This document shows positions 16,723-24,492 of a stretch of 46,568 nucleotides of DNA, piece after piece. Every line of letters begins with the position of its first letter. The first letter of the stretch is position 1. The notes under the pieces were generated by a model that saw nothing but the letters and a program-made list of their open reading frames with translations, was not told where the DNA came from and did no database searches. The position numbers and the translations under genes were made by a program. Source of the DNA: Actinotalea fermentans ATCC 43279 = JCM 9966 = DSM 3133 (GTDB lineage: Bacteria > Actinomycetota > Actinomycetes > Actinomycetales > Cellulomonadaceae); assembly GCA_000767215.1 (NCBI GenBank), contig AXCX01000007.1:1-46568 (forward strand), read 5' to 3'.

Positions 16723-17745
16723 TCAGACGCCGGCGGTGGCGGAGTGCTTCCCGATGCGGCGGATCGTGTCGAGGCCGCCGAGCCCGGGGCTCTGGGGCGT
16801 CAGCACGGCCTCGGTGACGCCCGCCTCGACGAACTCGTCGATCTTGTCGACGGCGTCGGAGGTGCTGCCGCACGCGCAGACGGACTGCACGAACTCGTTC
16901 GAGAGCAGCGACATCGCGTCCTTGATCTGCGCCGACGTCGCGGGCCAGCCGACCTTGGCCTTGACCGCCGCGATGAGCTCGGGGTCGGCGCCGGAGAACT
17001 CGGTGATGTGCGACTGCTGGGCGACGTACTGCGTGAGGAAGTACTTGCACTCGTCGATGGCCTTCTGCGGGTCGTCGTCGTCGACCGAGCAGGCGATGAG
17101 CTGCGGGACGCCGAAGCCCTCGAGCGAGCGGCCGGACTTCGCGGCGCCCTTGCGGATCGCCTCCCACGCCTCGACCGTGTACGACGGCGGCAGCAGGAAG
17201 TCCAGCAGGACGCCGTCGGCGATCTCACCGGACAGCGCGACCATGCCGAAGCGGACGGCGCCGATGTAGATCGGGACGTCGTACGTCCGGCCGAAGTCGT
17301 CGTGCGGGCTGTCGAACCGGATGTCCGTCACGTCCACGAACTCACCGTGGAAGGTGACGGTGCGGCCGGCGAGCAGCTCCTTGGAGACCGTGATGACCTC
17401 ACGCATCGCCGTGAGCGGCTTGGTGTTCGGCAGGCCCAGGCGCGTGGCGAGCGGCTCCCACCAGGGGCCGAGGCCCATGATCGACCGGCCGGGCGCGAAC
17501 TCGTCGAACGTCTTGAACGTCCCGGCCAGGATGCCGACGTTGCGCGTCCGGTAGGGGAGGATCCCGCTGCCGACCTTGATCGTGCTCGTCTCCCGCAGCA
17601 CGGCGGTCATGTGCGGGATGACGCTCCCGGTGAGGCGTCCCTCGCCCAGCCACACCGTCCCGAAGCCGAGAGCCTCGGCCTCCTTCGACAGTGCGACGTG
17701 CTCGTCGATCGGCTTCCCGCCCATCATCAGACCGAACTGCGCCAT
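16723..17745 (-). CDS. Luciferase-like F420/FMN-dependent oxidoreductase (Mer-like)
   Basis: The 340-residue TIM-barrel protein belongs to the luciferase-like superfamily, in the part close to methylenetetrahydromethanopterin reductase (Mer). Visible segments include KEAEALGFGTVWLGEGRLTG, VGSGILPYRTRNVGILA and GRSIMGLGPWWEPLATRLG. It is not like the FGD encoded at the other end of the cluster. Family members reduce or oxidise C=C or C=N bonds using F420. I infer that it may reduce uracil or thymine to the dihydro form, filling the missing step before dihydropyrimidinase. It resembles a family I recall as TIGR03842, often seen near hydantoinase genes; this was not searched. GAGAAGG precedes the ATG. 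Confidence 0.82.
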   Translation of the reverse strand: MAQFGLMMGGKPIDEHVALSKEAEALGFGTVWLGEGRLTGSVIPHMTAVLRETSTIKVGSGILPYRTRNVGILAGTFKTFDEFAPGRSIMGLGPWWEPLATRLGLPNTKPLTAMREVITVSKELLAGRTVTFHGEFVDVTDIRFDSPHDDFGRTYDVPIYIGAVRFGMVALSGEIADGVLLDFLLPPSYTVEAWEAIRKGAAKSGRSLEGFGVPQLIACSVDDDDPQKAIDECKYFLTQYVAQQSHITEFSGADPELIAAVKAKVGWPATSAQIKDAMSLLSNEFVQSVCACGSTSDAVDKIDEFVEAGVTEAVLTPQSPGLGGLDTIRRIGKHSATAGV

Positions 17746-17899
17746 CCGACCTTCTCCGATCCGTGGTTCGTGGTGGCGGCGCCGTTGCCGTGGTCTTTCG
17801 CGATGACCGGGACGCTACGGAGCCGATGTCGCGGCGACGTGGCACCGCGATGTCCGAGGCGTCACCGTCAGATACCGCTCAATGGCGGGACGCGGGCCG

Positions 17900-18445
17900 T
17901 CAGGGCTTGAAGGCCGGATCCGCGAGCATGTCCATCAGCTCGGGCACGGTGACGCCGATGTCCTCCGCCCAGACGTCCGGCTTCTCGTGGGCGAAGCGCT
18001 CGAGGATCTCGTAGCAGGCGAGGTCGTCGTGGACCGTGACCTCCATGCCGATCGACCGGAGGAACTCCGACGGCAGCTTGCCGGACCCCAGGTAGTTGGT
18101 GTTCCGGCGGCTGTGGATCTCCTCGCCGATGACGAGCCGCGGCACGCCGAACAGCAGGGTGGTGCCGGCGCACATCGTGCACGGCGAGTGGGTCGTGTAC
18201 AGCGTCGACTCCCGGTACACCTCGGCCGGCTGGCGACCCGCGTTCTCGAACGCCGTCATCTCGCCGTGCAGGATCGGGTTGCTGCGCTGGAACCGGGAGT
18301 TGTGGCCCCGGCCGATGATCTCGCCGCGGTACACGATCACCGCGCCGATCGGGATGCCCCCCGACCGGTAGCCCTCGAGGGCGACGTCGTAGGCGGCGCG
18401 CATGAACGGGTCGTCGACGGTGCAGACGGGCAGGTCGTCGGTCAC
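17900..18445 (-). CDS. Cytosine deaminase, fungal (Fcy1) type
   Basis: The 181-residue zinc deaminase has His60 and Glu62 in ILHGEMTAFENAGR and Cys89/Cys92 in SPCTMCAG. It resembles yeast cytosine deaminase well beyond the zinc motif: LYTT before SPC, and WAEDIGV near the C-terminus against yeast WFEDIGE, with yeast Asp155 corresponding to Asp162 here. The substrate-binding Asn49 is also present. It would convert cytosine to uracil, the entry point for the catabolic genes downstream. About 20 extra C-terminal residues follow the yeast end. It is the first gene of the cluster, with a TACGGT -10-like element at 18522-18517. Confidence 0.85.
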   Translation of the reverse strand: MTDDLPVCTVDDPFMRAAYDVALEGYRSGGIPIGAVIVYRGEIIGRGHNSRFQRSNPILHGEMTAFENAGRQPAEVYRESTLYTTHSPCTMCAGTTLLFGVPRLVIGEEIHSRRNTNYLGSGKLPSEFLRSIGMEVTVHDDLACYEILERFAHEKPDVWAEDIGVTVPELMDMLADPAFKP

Positions 18446-18632
18446 GGGTGGCTCCTTGGCGGGTCGTGGGGTCCGGCGGCCCGGCGCGGTGCGCGCCGGC
18501 CGCTCATGGATGCCGACCGTAGGGAGCGGGTGTTGCGCCCCTCGTCGGGCGGGGTGTCACCCGTGTCACGAAGAAATACCGCGCAACCAGGGCGGTCGCG
18601 GACGCCCTTCTCGCGGCTAGCGTCCCGACCCG

Positions 18633-19853
18633 ATGACCACCTCCCCGAGCCGACCCGACACCCGCGTGCACGTCGGGCTCGCCACCGCTGCCCTCGCCCT
18701 CGGCACGTTCGTGATCGGCATGACCGAGTTCGTGACGATGGGCCTGCTGCCCGAGATCGGCCACGCCGTGGGGACCGATCCGGCCGAGACCGGCCGCGTC
18801 ATCGCGACGTACGCCGTCGGCGTCGTGATCGGCACCCCTGTGATCGTCGGGCTCGTCACGCACCTGCCCCGGCGGACGCTGGCGGTGGCCCTCGTCCTCG
18901 CCCTCGGCCTCGGCAACCTGCTCACAGCACTGGCGGTCAGCATCGAGTCCCTGCACGCGGTGCGGTTCCTCGCGGGTATCCCGCACGCGGCGTACTTCGG
19001 GACGGCGCAGGTGCTCGCGGCGTCGCTGGTCCCGGCGCACCGTCAGGGGCGGGCCGTCGGCTACGTCGCCCTCGGGCTCAACCTCTCGACGCTGACCGGC
19101 GTCCCGCTCGGCACGTGGCTCGGCCAGGTGGCCGGGTGGCGCTGGGCGTTCGTGCTGATCGCCGCGCTGGCCGTCCTGGCCGCCGCGCTCATCGTGCGGT
19201 TCGTCCCGCGGGCACCCGGGGACCGGTCCCTCGACATGCGCGCCGAGCTGTCGGGCCTGCGGCAGTCGCAGGTGGTCTTCGGCGCCGTCGGCGTCCTGGT
19301 GACGGCGAGCGGCGTCTTCGCGACCTACGTCTACGTCGCCCCGCTGGTCACCGACGCGGCGGGCGCGCCGCAGGCCCTCGTCCCCTGGGCGATGCTCGCG
19401 TGGGGTGTGGGCGGGTCGATCGGTGGGGTGCTGGGCGGCCGCGTCGTCGACGCGGGGCCGCTGCGCGCCGTCGTCGTGAGCAGCGCGCTGACGGTGCTGA
19501 CTCTCGTCGGGCTGTGGCTCACGGCGTCGTCCGTCGTCGCCCTGGTCGTCTGCCTGTTCCTGATCGGCCTGCTCGGGCCACCCGCAGCGATCGGGTTCAC
19601 CCTGCGCATCATGCGGTACGCGGGGCGTGCGCAGCTGTTGGGCGCCGCGCTGACGAGCCTGGCCTTCAACGCGTCCAACGGCGTGGGTGCGCTGGTCGGC
19701 TCGTTCGCCATCCTGCGCGGCTGGGGCTACGCGTCCACGGGCCTGGTCGGTGCCGTCGTCACGGTGACCGGGCTCGCGGCGTTCTGCCTCGGCCTGCGGT
19801 TCAGCCCGCCGGAGCCCGCGGATCCACTCCACCCCATCCTCGAGAGGACCTGA
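18633..19853 (+). CDS. MFS transporter (AraJ/Cmx-like)
   Basis: The 406-residue protein has twelve predicted membrane helices in the drug-efflux or arabinose-efflux MFS pattern. The opening segment is ALALGTFVIGMTEFVTMGLL; FLAGIPHAAYFGTAQVLAAS and LNLSTLTGVPLGTWLGQVAG follow. A -10-like TAGCGT (18618-18623) nine bases before the ATG suggests a nearly leaderless mRNA. It is divergent from the pyrimidine cluster and may export a related compound or a toxic analogue; that is inference. It is followed by the EthD-like gene two bases later. Confidence 0.9.
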   Translation: MTTSPSRPDTRVHVGLATAALALGTFVIGMTEFVTMGLLPEIGHAVGTDPAETGRVIATYAVGVVIGTPVIVGLVTHLPRRTLAVALVLALGLGNLLTALAVSIESLHAVRFLAGIPHAAYFGTAQVLAASLVPAHRQGRAVGYVALGLNLSTLTGVPLGTWLGQVAGWRWAFVLIAALAVLAAALIVRFVPRAPGDRSLDMRAELSGLRQSQVVFGAVGVLVTASGVFATYVYVAPLVTDAAGAPQALVPWAMLAWGVGGSIGGVLGGRVVDAGPLRAVVVSSALTVLTLVGLWLTASSVVALVVCLFLIGLLGPPAAIGFTLRIMRYAGRAQLLGAALTSLAFNASNGVGALVGSFAILRGWGYASTGLVGAVVTVTGLAAFCLGLRFSPPEPADPLHPILERT

Positions 19854-19855
19854 CC

Positions 19856-20149
19856 ATGCACGACATCTTCGTGATCTACCGGCGCCCGGCAGACCCGGAC
19901 GCCTTCGACGCCTACTACCGCGACGTCCACGTCCCCCTGGTCCACGCGATCCCTGAGCTCGTCGAGTTCGTCTGGAGCAAGGTCGACAGCACTGACCCCG
20001 AGGCGCCGTACGTGATCGCCCGGCTGACCTACCCCGACGCCGAGACGGCCGATCGCGCCACGGCGTCGCCGCAGGGGCAGGCCTCGCGCGCGGACGTGGC
20101 CAACTTCGGCCAGGCCGGGAGCGTGACGTGGAGGGCCGACAGGCAGTAG
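19856..20149 (+). CDS. EthD family protein
   Basis: The 97-residue ferredoxin-like protein opens with IFVIYRRPADPDAFDAYYRD and VHVPLVHAIPEL, the typical EthD start, and has the usual C-terminal A-x-F-x-xAG segment (VANFGQAGSVTW). EthD-like proteins assist oxidative degradation of various compounds; the exact role is unclear. GAGAGGACCTGACC precedes the ATG, overlapping the MFS stop, so the two form an operon. Confidence 0.88.
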   Translation: MHDIFVIYRRPADPDAFDAYYRDVHVPLVHAIPELVEFVWSKVDSTDPEAPYVIARLTYPDAETADRATASPQGQASRADVANFGQAGSVTWRADRQ

Positions 20150-20265
20150 GGCGCGGGCGATGCGCCTCCGCGCGGTGTACCGTCTGCCGCATGCGCAGGC
20201 GACAGCTGACGACCACGCCGGATCACTCCGGCGCCCTCGCGTTGTCCTGACACCGCGCAGTCCAC

Positions 20266-20289
20266 AGGCCCCGGAGCGATCCGGGGCCT
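20266..20289 (+). terminator. GC-rich stem-loop after the EthD operon
   Basis: AGGCCCCGG (20266-20274) pairs perfectly with CCGGGGCCT (20281-20289) around a six-base loop and is followed by TCGTCGTTCTC. It sits 116 bases after the EthD stop and ahead of the mobile element remnant, fitting a terminator. Confidence 0.6.
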
Positions 20290-20393
20290 TCGTCGTTCTC
20301 ACGACCGGTTCCGGCACGCTCCCGGGGCATCTTCTCCTCGCTGCCGCACACCTGCAGGTAGCGACGGAGTGGCGAGGGGAGGTGGTGCGCGTG

Positions 20394-21167
20394 ATGTCGA
20401 TGCACAAGCTGACGGCCGGGGAGGGGTACGCCTACCTGTCCCGGCACGTCGCCGCGGGCGACGCCGGGCTCGAGCCGGGTGCGTCGCTGACCGCCTACTA
20501 CGAGCACACGGGCAACCCGGCCGGCCGCTGGTTCGGCGAGGGGCTCGCCGGGTTCGGCGACACGAGGCGGCGTCTCCGCCCGGGTGACGTCGTCACTGAG
20601 GCGGCGATGACGGCCGTGTTCCGCGACGGCGTCGACCCACTGACCGATGACGCACTCGGCCGGCCCTATGGCCGGTTCGATGACGGGAAGCGGCACGCCG
20701 TCGTCGGCTACGACCTGACATTCACCGCGCCCAAGTCCGTCTCCGTCCTCTGGGCGCTGGCCGATGACGCAACGCGCGTCATCGTCTATGACGCGCACCG
20801 GGCGGCGTTGGCGTCATCGCTGGAGTTCGTCGAGCAGCGCGTCATCCGCACCCGCACCGGTGAGGCAGGGCGTCATCAGGTCCGCACCCGCGGGATGGTC
20901 GCTGCGGCGTTCGACCACTGGGACACCCGGGCCGGGGACCCGAACCTGCACACGCACGTCGTCACGTGCTACACGTGCCCTTGGGCGCCCAACTACAACT
21001 CCGGCGCACAGGGCCCGTCTCCGAGGTCTGCCAGGCCCGCGAGGCGCCGGCCTCGTGAGCCCGCCGGCACCCGGGGATCGGGGCGTACCCGACGGCGGAC
21101 GCGGCCCGAGGGCCGGACCCGCGCGTCCGGCGACCAGTCGGGCTCCCCACGGGTATCGAGACGGTAG
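20394..21167 (+). pseudogene. Truncated MobF relaxase
   Basis: The first about 190 codons nearly duplicate the intact relaxase at 33139: the start MSMHKLTAGEGYAYL, the catalytic Tyr pair (TAYYEHTGNPAGRW) and the metal-binding DPNLHTHVV. Homology stops at 20962, immediately after the HxH motif, and the frame then runs through unrelated Arg/Pro-rich sequence to 21167. The helicase half is gone, so it cannot act as a full TraA-type relaxase. The last 30 bases of the original gene survive at 23497-23526. Confidence 0.85.
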
Positions 21168-21183
21168 GGCGGGGCACGAAAGC

Positions 21184-22476
21184 TCACGATGTCGGCGTCG
21201 TCAGTGTCGCGATGATGGCCTCAGCGCGCCGAAGGTCGACGAACGCTTCCTCTGCTGCTTCTCCCTCTTGTGGCTGGAGCCACAGCGCCTTGTCACCGGC
21301 CAGCCGGAACACCTGGCCTGCGCCCAGTTCAGTCGGGATGGTAAGGAGCGCACGGTCGGCGGGTCGGAAGAGGTAATGGGTGGCGGCGTTCCCCGGCTCA
21401 ACCTGGGTGAATGCCAAGTAGTGCTCATTGAGCGCGACGTCCGCCAGCGTCTGCCCTGCTACGGACGTGAACTGCGTAGTCCCATACTCGGTCGTTAGCC
21501 ACAGCGTTGTCTTCATCGTGCCCGGGCTTGCTGCCAAGCCTTGGTCGTCCGCGTCCGTCTCCGCCGGCTCCTCGCGAGTAACCGCCCAGCCGAGCGCCTG
21601 GTCGCACGCCGCGACGTCCTCGAGGAACTCGTCAGCCGCCAGGTCGATCTGGGCCACGACCTCGACCGGGCCCGGCCCCTCCGCGTCTACGGGGACGCGG
21701 AGTATGCGCGCCTCGCCGACACCTGGATCGGCGAAGACGAGCGCAGGCACCGGAGAGCAATCGTCGGCCGTCGCCATGAAGCCCCTGCCTGCGACGACAA
21801 CGGGTGCGCTCGAGCCGTCGAGAGGCGCCGTCACGATCTGGGCTCGGTCCGCTGAGCCGTCCTTTCCGACAGGCACGTCGACCCAGAACGCCCAGTCTCC
21901 GACGATCGTTGGGCGGCTGTACCCAGCGACAGTGCGTGACCGACCCTCAGGATCGCGGCTCGTCTCTCCGAGCTTCCTGATCTCACCGGTGTGCCGGTCG
22001 GCGGAGTAGATCACGGAGTCCAAGGCCGCGAGCTCGCTCGAGGTGCTGTCCGCCCAGAGCACCCAGTCATCGGTAAGCGCACCGAGCCATGGAGTCACGC
22101 TCGGGGCGACAGATCCCGGTTCCCGCAGAATGGTCTCGACGTCACCATCCGCGTCGAAGACTGCGATACCGCTGGCGTACTGAATCTCACCCAGTGGATC
22201 CTGCTCGGTCGGCAGGAGGAGGGCGAGGGTCTCGCCATCACTGTCGAGAGCCAGCGCGGCCGGCAGGGACCCTTCTTCACCCCCGACGCGTGCGTCGACC
22301 GTGAAGTCACAACCCTCGCGAGCCGGGCCGGGCCGGACCTCTGCCAGGTCGACAAGTGTGGCTTCAGCGATCACGGCGAGCTCGCAGTCGGGCTTCACCT
22401 CGTTGGCGCAGGCTGCCGCCCCGGCCATGATCAGGATTCCGGCCAGGGCAGCAGCCGTGCTGCGAGCAGAAGTCAC
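21184..22476 (-). CDS. Secreted lipoprotein with TolB-like repeats
   Basis: The 430-residue protein has a lipoprotein signal (ALAGILIMAGAAACAN, Cys23). The mature domain is a beta-rich repeat series that resembles a TolB-type propeller: WLGALTDDWVLWADSTSSEL, TIVGDWAFWVDV, NEHYLAFTQVEPGN and AGDKALWLQP are repeated strand patterns with a Trp or Phe in the same place. The GTG start overlaps the C39 gene stop by four bases, so the two are one operon. It probably stays on the outer face of the membrane; a partner role for the peptidase is inferred only from coupling. It lies within the broken relaxase of the old element. Confidence 0.75.
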   Translation of the reverse strand: MTSARSTAAALAGILIMAGAAACANEVKPDCELAVIAEATLVDLAEVRPGPAREGCDFTVDARVGGEEGSLPAALALDSDGETLALLLPTEQDPLGEIQYASGIAVFDADGDVETILREPGSVAPSVTPWLGALTDDWVLWADSTSSELAALDSVIYSADRHTGEIRKLGETSRDPEGRSRTVAGYSRPTIVGDWAFWVDVPVGKDGSADRAQIVTAPLDGSSAPVVVAGRGFMATADDCSPVPALVFADPGVGEARILRVPVDAEGPGPVEVVAQIDLAADEFLEDVAACDQALGWAVTREEPAETDADDQGLAASPGTMKTTLWLTTEYGTTQFTSVAGQTLADVALNEHYLAFTQVEPGNAATHYLFRPADRALLTIPTELGAGQVFRLAGDKALWLQPQEGEAAEEAFVDLRRAEAIIATLTTPTS

Positions 22477-23402
22477 CAGATGATCCCGTGCACCTGCAGG
22501 TACTTGTTGGTGAAGTCCGCGGTACCGGTGCTGAACTTCTGGTAACCACCCCAGAGCTGCCACGACGGGTCGGCGATGTAGATCGTGTCGCCGCTCGCTG
22601 CGTAGCCGAATCCGGTCACCCAGTGGCCAATGCTCTTCCACAGTGGGTGGTTGTTGTACCGGGCAAGGCTCGTCTGAGACTCGTACGTCTCCAAGGCGAA
22701 GGGCCAGCTCTGGTCGATGTCGTAGACGAGGGCACTCTTGACGAGCGTCGCGTTCGGCTTCGCGTTGGCGACGTACCGATAGTTGTCGGCGCCGCCGATC
22801 CACCTGTTCAGGCCAGTGCGCATTGCCCCGCTGCCCCAGGTGGTCGCGCCGTTCGCGTCGGTCTTGAGGTACGTGCTCGACGCGAGCGTGGTCTGGCTCA
22901 GGCCGTGGTTCTTGTTGTACTTGGAGACGGTCCTACCCTTGTAGGCCAGGATGTTGTACGCCGCTGCGGGGCCGCAGTAGTAGTTGGTCGATTGGGCGAC
23001 AGAACCGACTGCGAGGACCCGGGAGATTGCGGCCGCCGTCGCGTTGGTTGACGTGCCACCGCCAAGCCGGCTGCTGGCCACCCGGAGTTGCATCGCGTCC
23101 GGGTTGAGAGCTGGGTTGCTCGCGGCGGCCTCCTGCACGAGGACGTTGAACTGGGACGGCGCGAGCACGCCCCGGCGAACGTCCATGTACGCCATCGCGA
23201 TCTGCGCCTTCGCGTTCGCTTCGGACTGCACTTGTGCGGGCAACGGGACCCTGTCTTCGGGACGAGCACCGTCGTCGGTGCGTCCGGTTCCGGCGTCGTC
23301 CGTGCCGATGACCCCGTCCTCCGTAGCGAGCGCCGGTGCCGAGAACATCGTGGTTGCCACGATGGCAGCAAGCGCCATCTTGGGCAGGCGAGAGTAATGC
23401 AT
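22473..23402 (-). CDS. Secreted C39-like cysteine peptidase domain protein
   Basis: The 309-residue protein has a signal peptide ending ALA-T (cleavage after residue 26), an N-terminal region with acidic spacer and a C39-like papain-fold domain. The catalytic Cys143 is in STNYYCGPAAAYNIL, His260 in KSIGHWVTGFGY and Asp278 in IYIADPSW. AAGGGGG precedes the ATG at 23402. C39-like domains here are exported rather than fused to an ABC transporter, so it is not a bacteriocin exporter; it may cleave an extracellular peptide. It is coupled to the lipoprotein gene. Confidence 0.83.
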   Translation of the reverse strand: MHYSRLPKMALAAIVATTMFSAPALATEDGVIGTDDAGTGRTDDGARPEDRVPLPAQVQSEANAKAQIAMAYMDVRRGVLAPSQFNVLVQEAAASNPALNPDAMQLRVASSRLGGGTSTNATAAAISRVLAVGSVAQSTNYYCGPAAAYNILAYKGRTVSKYNKNHGLSQTTLASSTYLKTDANGATTWGSGAMRTGLNRWIGGADNYRYVANAKPNATLVKSALVYDIDQSWPFALETYESQTSLARYNNHPLWKSIGHWVTGFGYAASGDTIYIADPSWQLWGGYQKFSTGTADFTNKYLQVHGIIW

Positions 23403-23496
23403 GAAGAAGCCCCCTTGATCAGAGTCATCCACGCTGATGACCGCAGTCAGTGTCTACCGCAGTCAGGCGCCGATTGTGGCCCGCTTTCGCAGGCAA

Positions 23497-23622
23497 TCCG
23501 CCGATGGACCGGTGCTCGGTCGCTGACGAAGGCCACACCCAACCCATCAGAGGGACGCGGCGCGGGTGCTCGGGTTGCCGCCCCGGACGGTGTACCACCT
23601 GGTCGAGCACGAGCAGATCCCG
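23497..23622 (+). pseudogene. Stubs of relaxase 3' end and excisionase
   Basis: Positions 23497-23526 equal the last ten codons of the intact relaxase (36001-36030), ending in the same TGA. After a short leader, 23554-23622 encodes DAARVLGLPPRTVYHLVEHE and QIP, residues 22-44 of the excisionase. The excisionase N-terminus (about 65 bases) and its C-terminus are deleted. The reading frame differs from that of the fused integrase piece. Confidence 0.8.
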
Positions 23623-24266
23623 AGCCGCACTGGCTGCGGCCGGAGCAGCTCGGCCGGCTGGTCATGGCGGTGCCGCTGCTGTGCCAGCCCGTGGTGCTGT
23701 TCCTCGGGACCACGGGATGCCGGTTCTCCGAGATGGCCGCGCTGCGGGTCGACGACGTCGTGCAGACCCCGCACGGGCTCGGGGTGCGGGTGCACCGGGC
23801 CGCGACGCAGTCGAAGCGGACCAGCGGGGCGGTGTTCGGGCCGGCCAAGACCCACCAGACCCGGACCGTGCCCGTGCCCGCGGCGCTGGACGAGTACGTG
23901 CGGACGCGCGTGGCCTTCACCGCGCCTGGCGGGTACTTGTTCCCGAGCCCGGCCGGCGGCGTGTGGACGAACACGAACTTCCGGGCGCGGTCGGGGTGGA
24001 TGGACGCCACGCGCCGGGCAGGCGTCGAGGGAATGACGATCCACGACCTGCGGCACACGGCGGCGTCGCTGCTCATCGCGGCCGGGGCGGACGTGAAGGC
24101 GGTGCAGGTGATCCTCGGACACTCGACCGCGACGATGACGATGGACCTGTACGGGCACCTGTTCAGCGAGGCGACGTGGCAGGCGATGGAACGGCTGCCG
24201 GTGATCCCACTGATGCAGACGCCACGGACGATCGAGCCGCCGCCGGCTCCGGTGCAGCCGGTCTGA
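23622..24266 (+). pseudogene. Tyrosine integrase, catalytic domain only
   Basis: From GAG at 23622 the sequence matches residue 165 onward of the intact integrase at 36279, with only scattered changes. The catalytic set is intact (Arg in TTGCRFSEMAAL, HDLRHT, GHS and the Tyr in MDLYGHLF). The N-terminal and core-binding domains are deleted, and the segment is joined out of frame to the excisionase stub. A start would have to come from chance upstream sequence, so it is not expected to recombine. Confidence 0.85.
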
Positions 24267-24357
24267 ACAGGGCGGTGCCCGTAGGCCGCCTGCGGTCCGG
24301 GCGCCACCTTCACTCCCGCCACGGCGTCTGCCTGGTGGCCGCGCGGCGGCGCCGTGG

Positions 24358-24471
24358 TACAGTTGTTCGAAGTTGGTTTCTCGGCAACCGAACTGGTGAA
24401 GCCCGGTTGACGGCCGGTCCGCAAGGTCCGCGCGAATCGAAGGCCGCCGCTCCGCGAGGGGTGGCGGCCTT
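24358..24471 (+). ncRNA. Possible structured noncoding transcript with terminator
   Basis: Between the integrase remnant and the convergent desaturase gene, the plus strand shows several short stems (GGTTTCTCGGCAACC, CCGGTTGACGGCCGG, GGTCCGCAAGGTCC). They are followed by a strong perfect stem AAGGCCGCC/GGCGGCCTT (24440-24448 with 24463-24471). No open reading frame of interest is present. The last stem could equally serve as a terminator for the desaturase gene on the other strand. I do not recognise a known RNA family. Confidence 0.35.
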
Positions 24472-24492
24472 CGTGCGCCCGCCTCCGTGCGT

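Larger units (their letters stand above)
20328..24266 (+). mobile_element. Decayed integrative element, sister of the element at 28127-43151
   Basis: Positions 20328-20962 match 33072-33708 almost base for base, including the noncoding 65 bases upstream of the relaxase start. Positions 23497-24266 match 36001-37415 with two internal deletions. Between these lie two unrelated minus-strand genes (lipoprotein and C39 peptidase) in place of most of the relaxase. The gene order relaxase, excisionase, integrase is the same as in the intact element. No attachment repeat was found at its left edge. Confidence 0.82.

Noticed and set aside
16723-17745. RutA-type pyrimidine monooxygenase
   Set aside because: The cluster has dihydropyrimidinase and a carbamoyl hydrolase but none of RutB, RutC, RutD or RutE, and the protein looks Mer-like rather than RutA-like.
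22473-23402. Bacteriocin-processing ABC exporter peptidase
   Set aside because: The C39-like domain follows a signal peptide and is not fused to or next to an ABC transporter.
23622-24266. Functional second integrase
   Set aside because: The N-terminal and core-binding domains are deleted and the join to the excisionase stub is out of frame.
24358-24440. tRNA gene or old attachment site
   Set aside because: No cloverleaf or T-loop consensus can be folded, and the 20-bp core of the element is absent.
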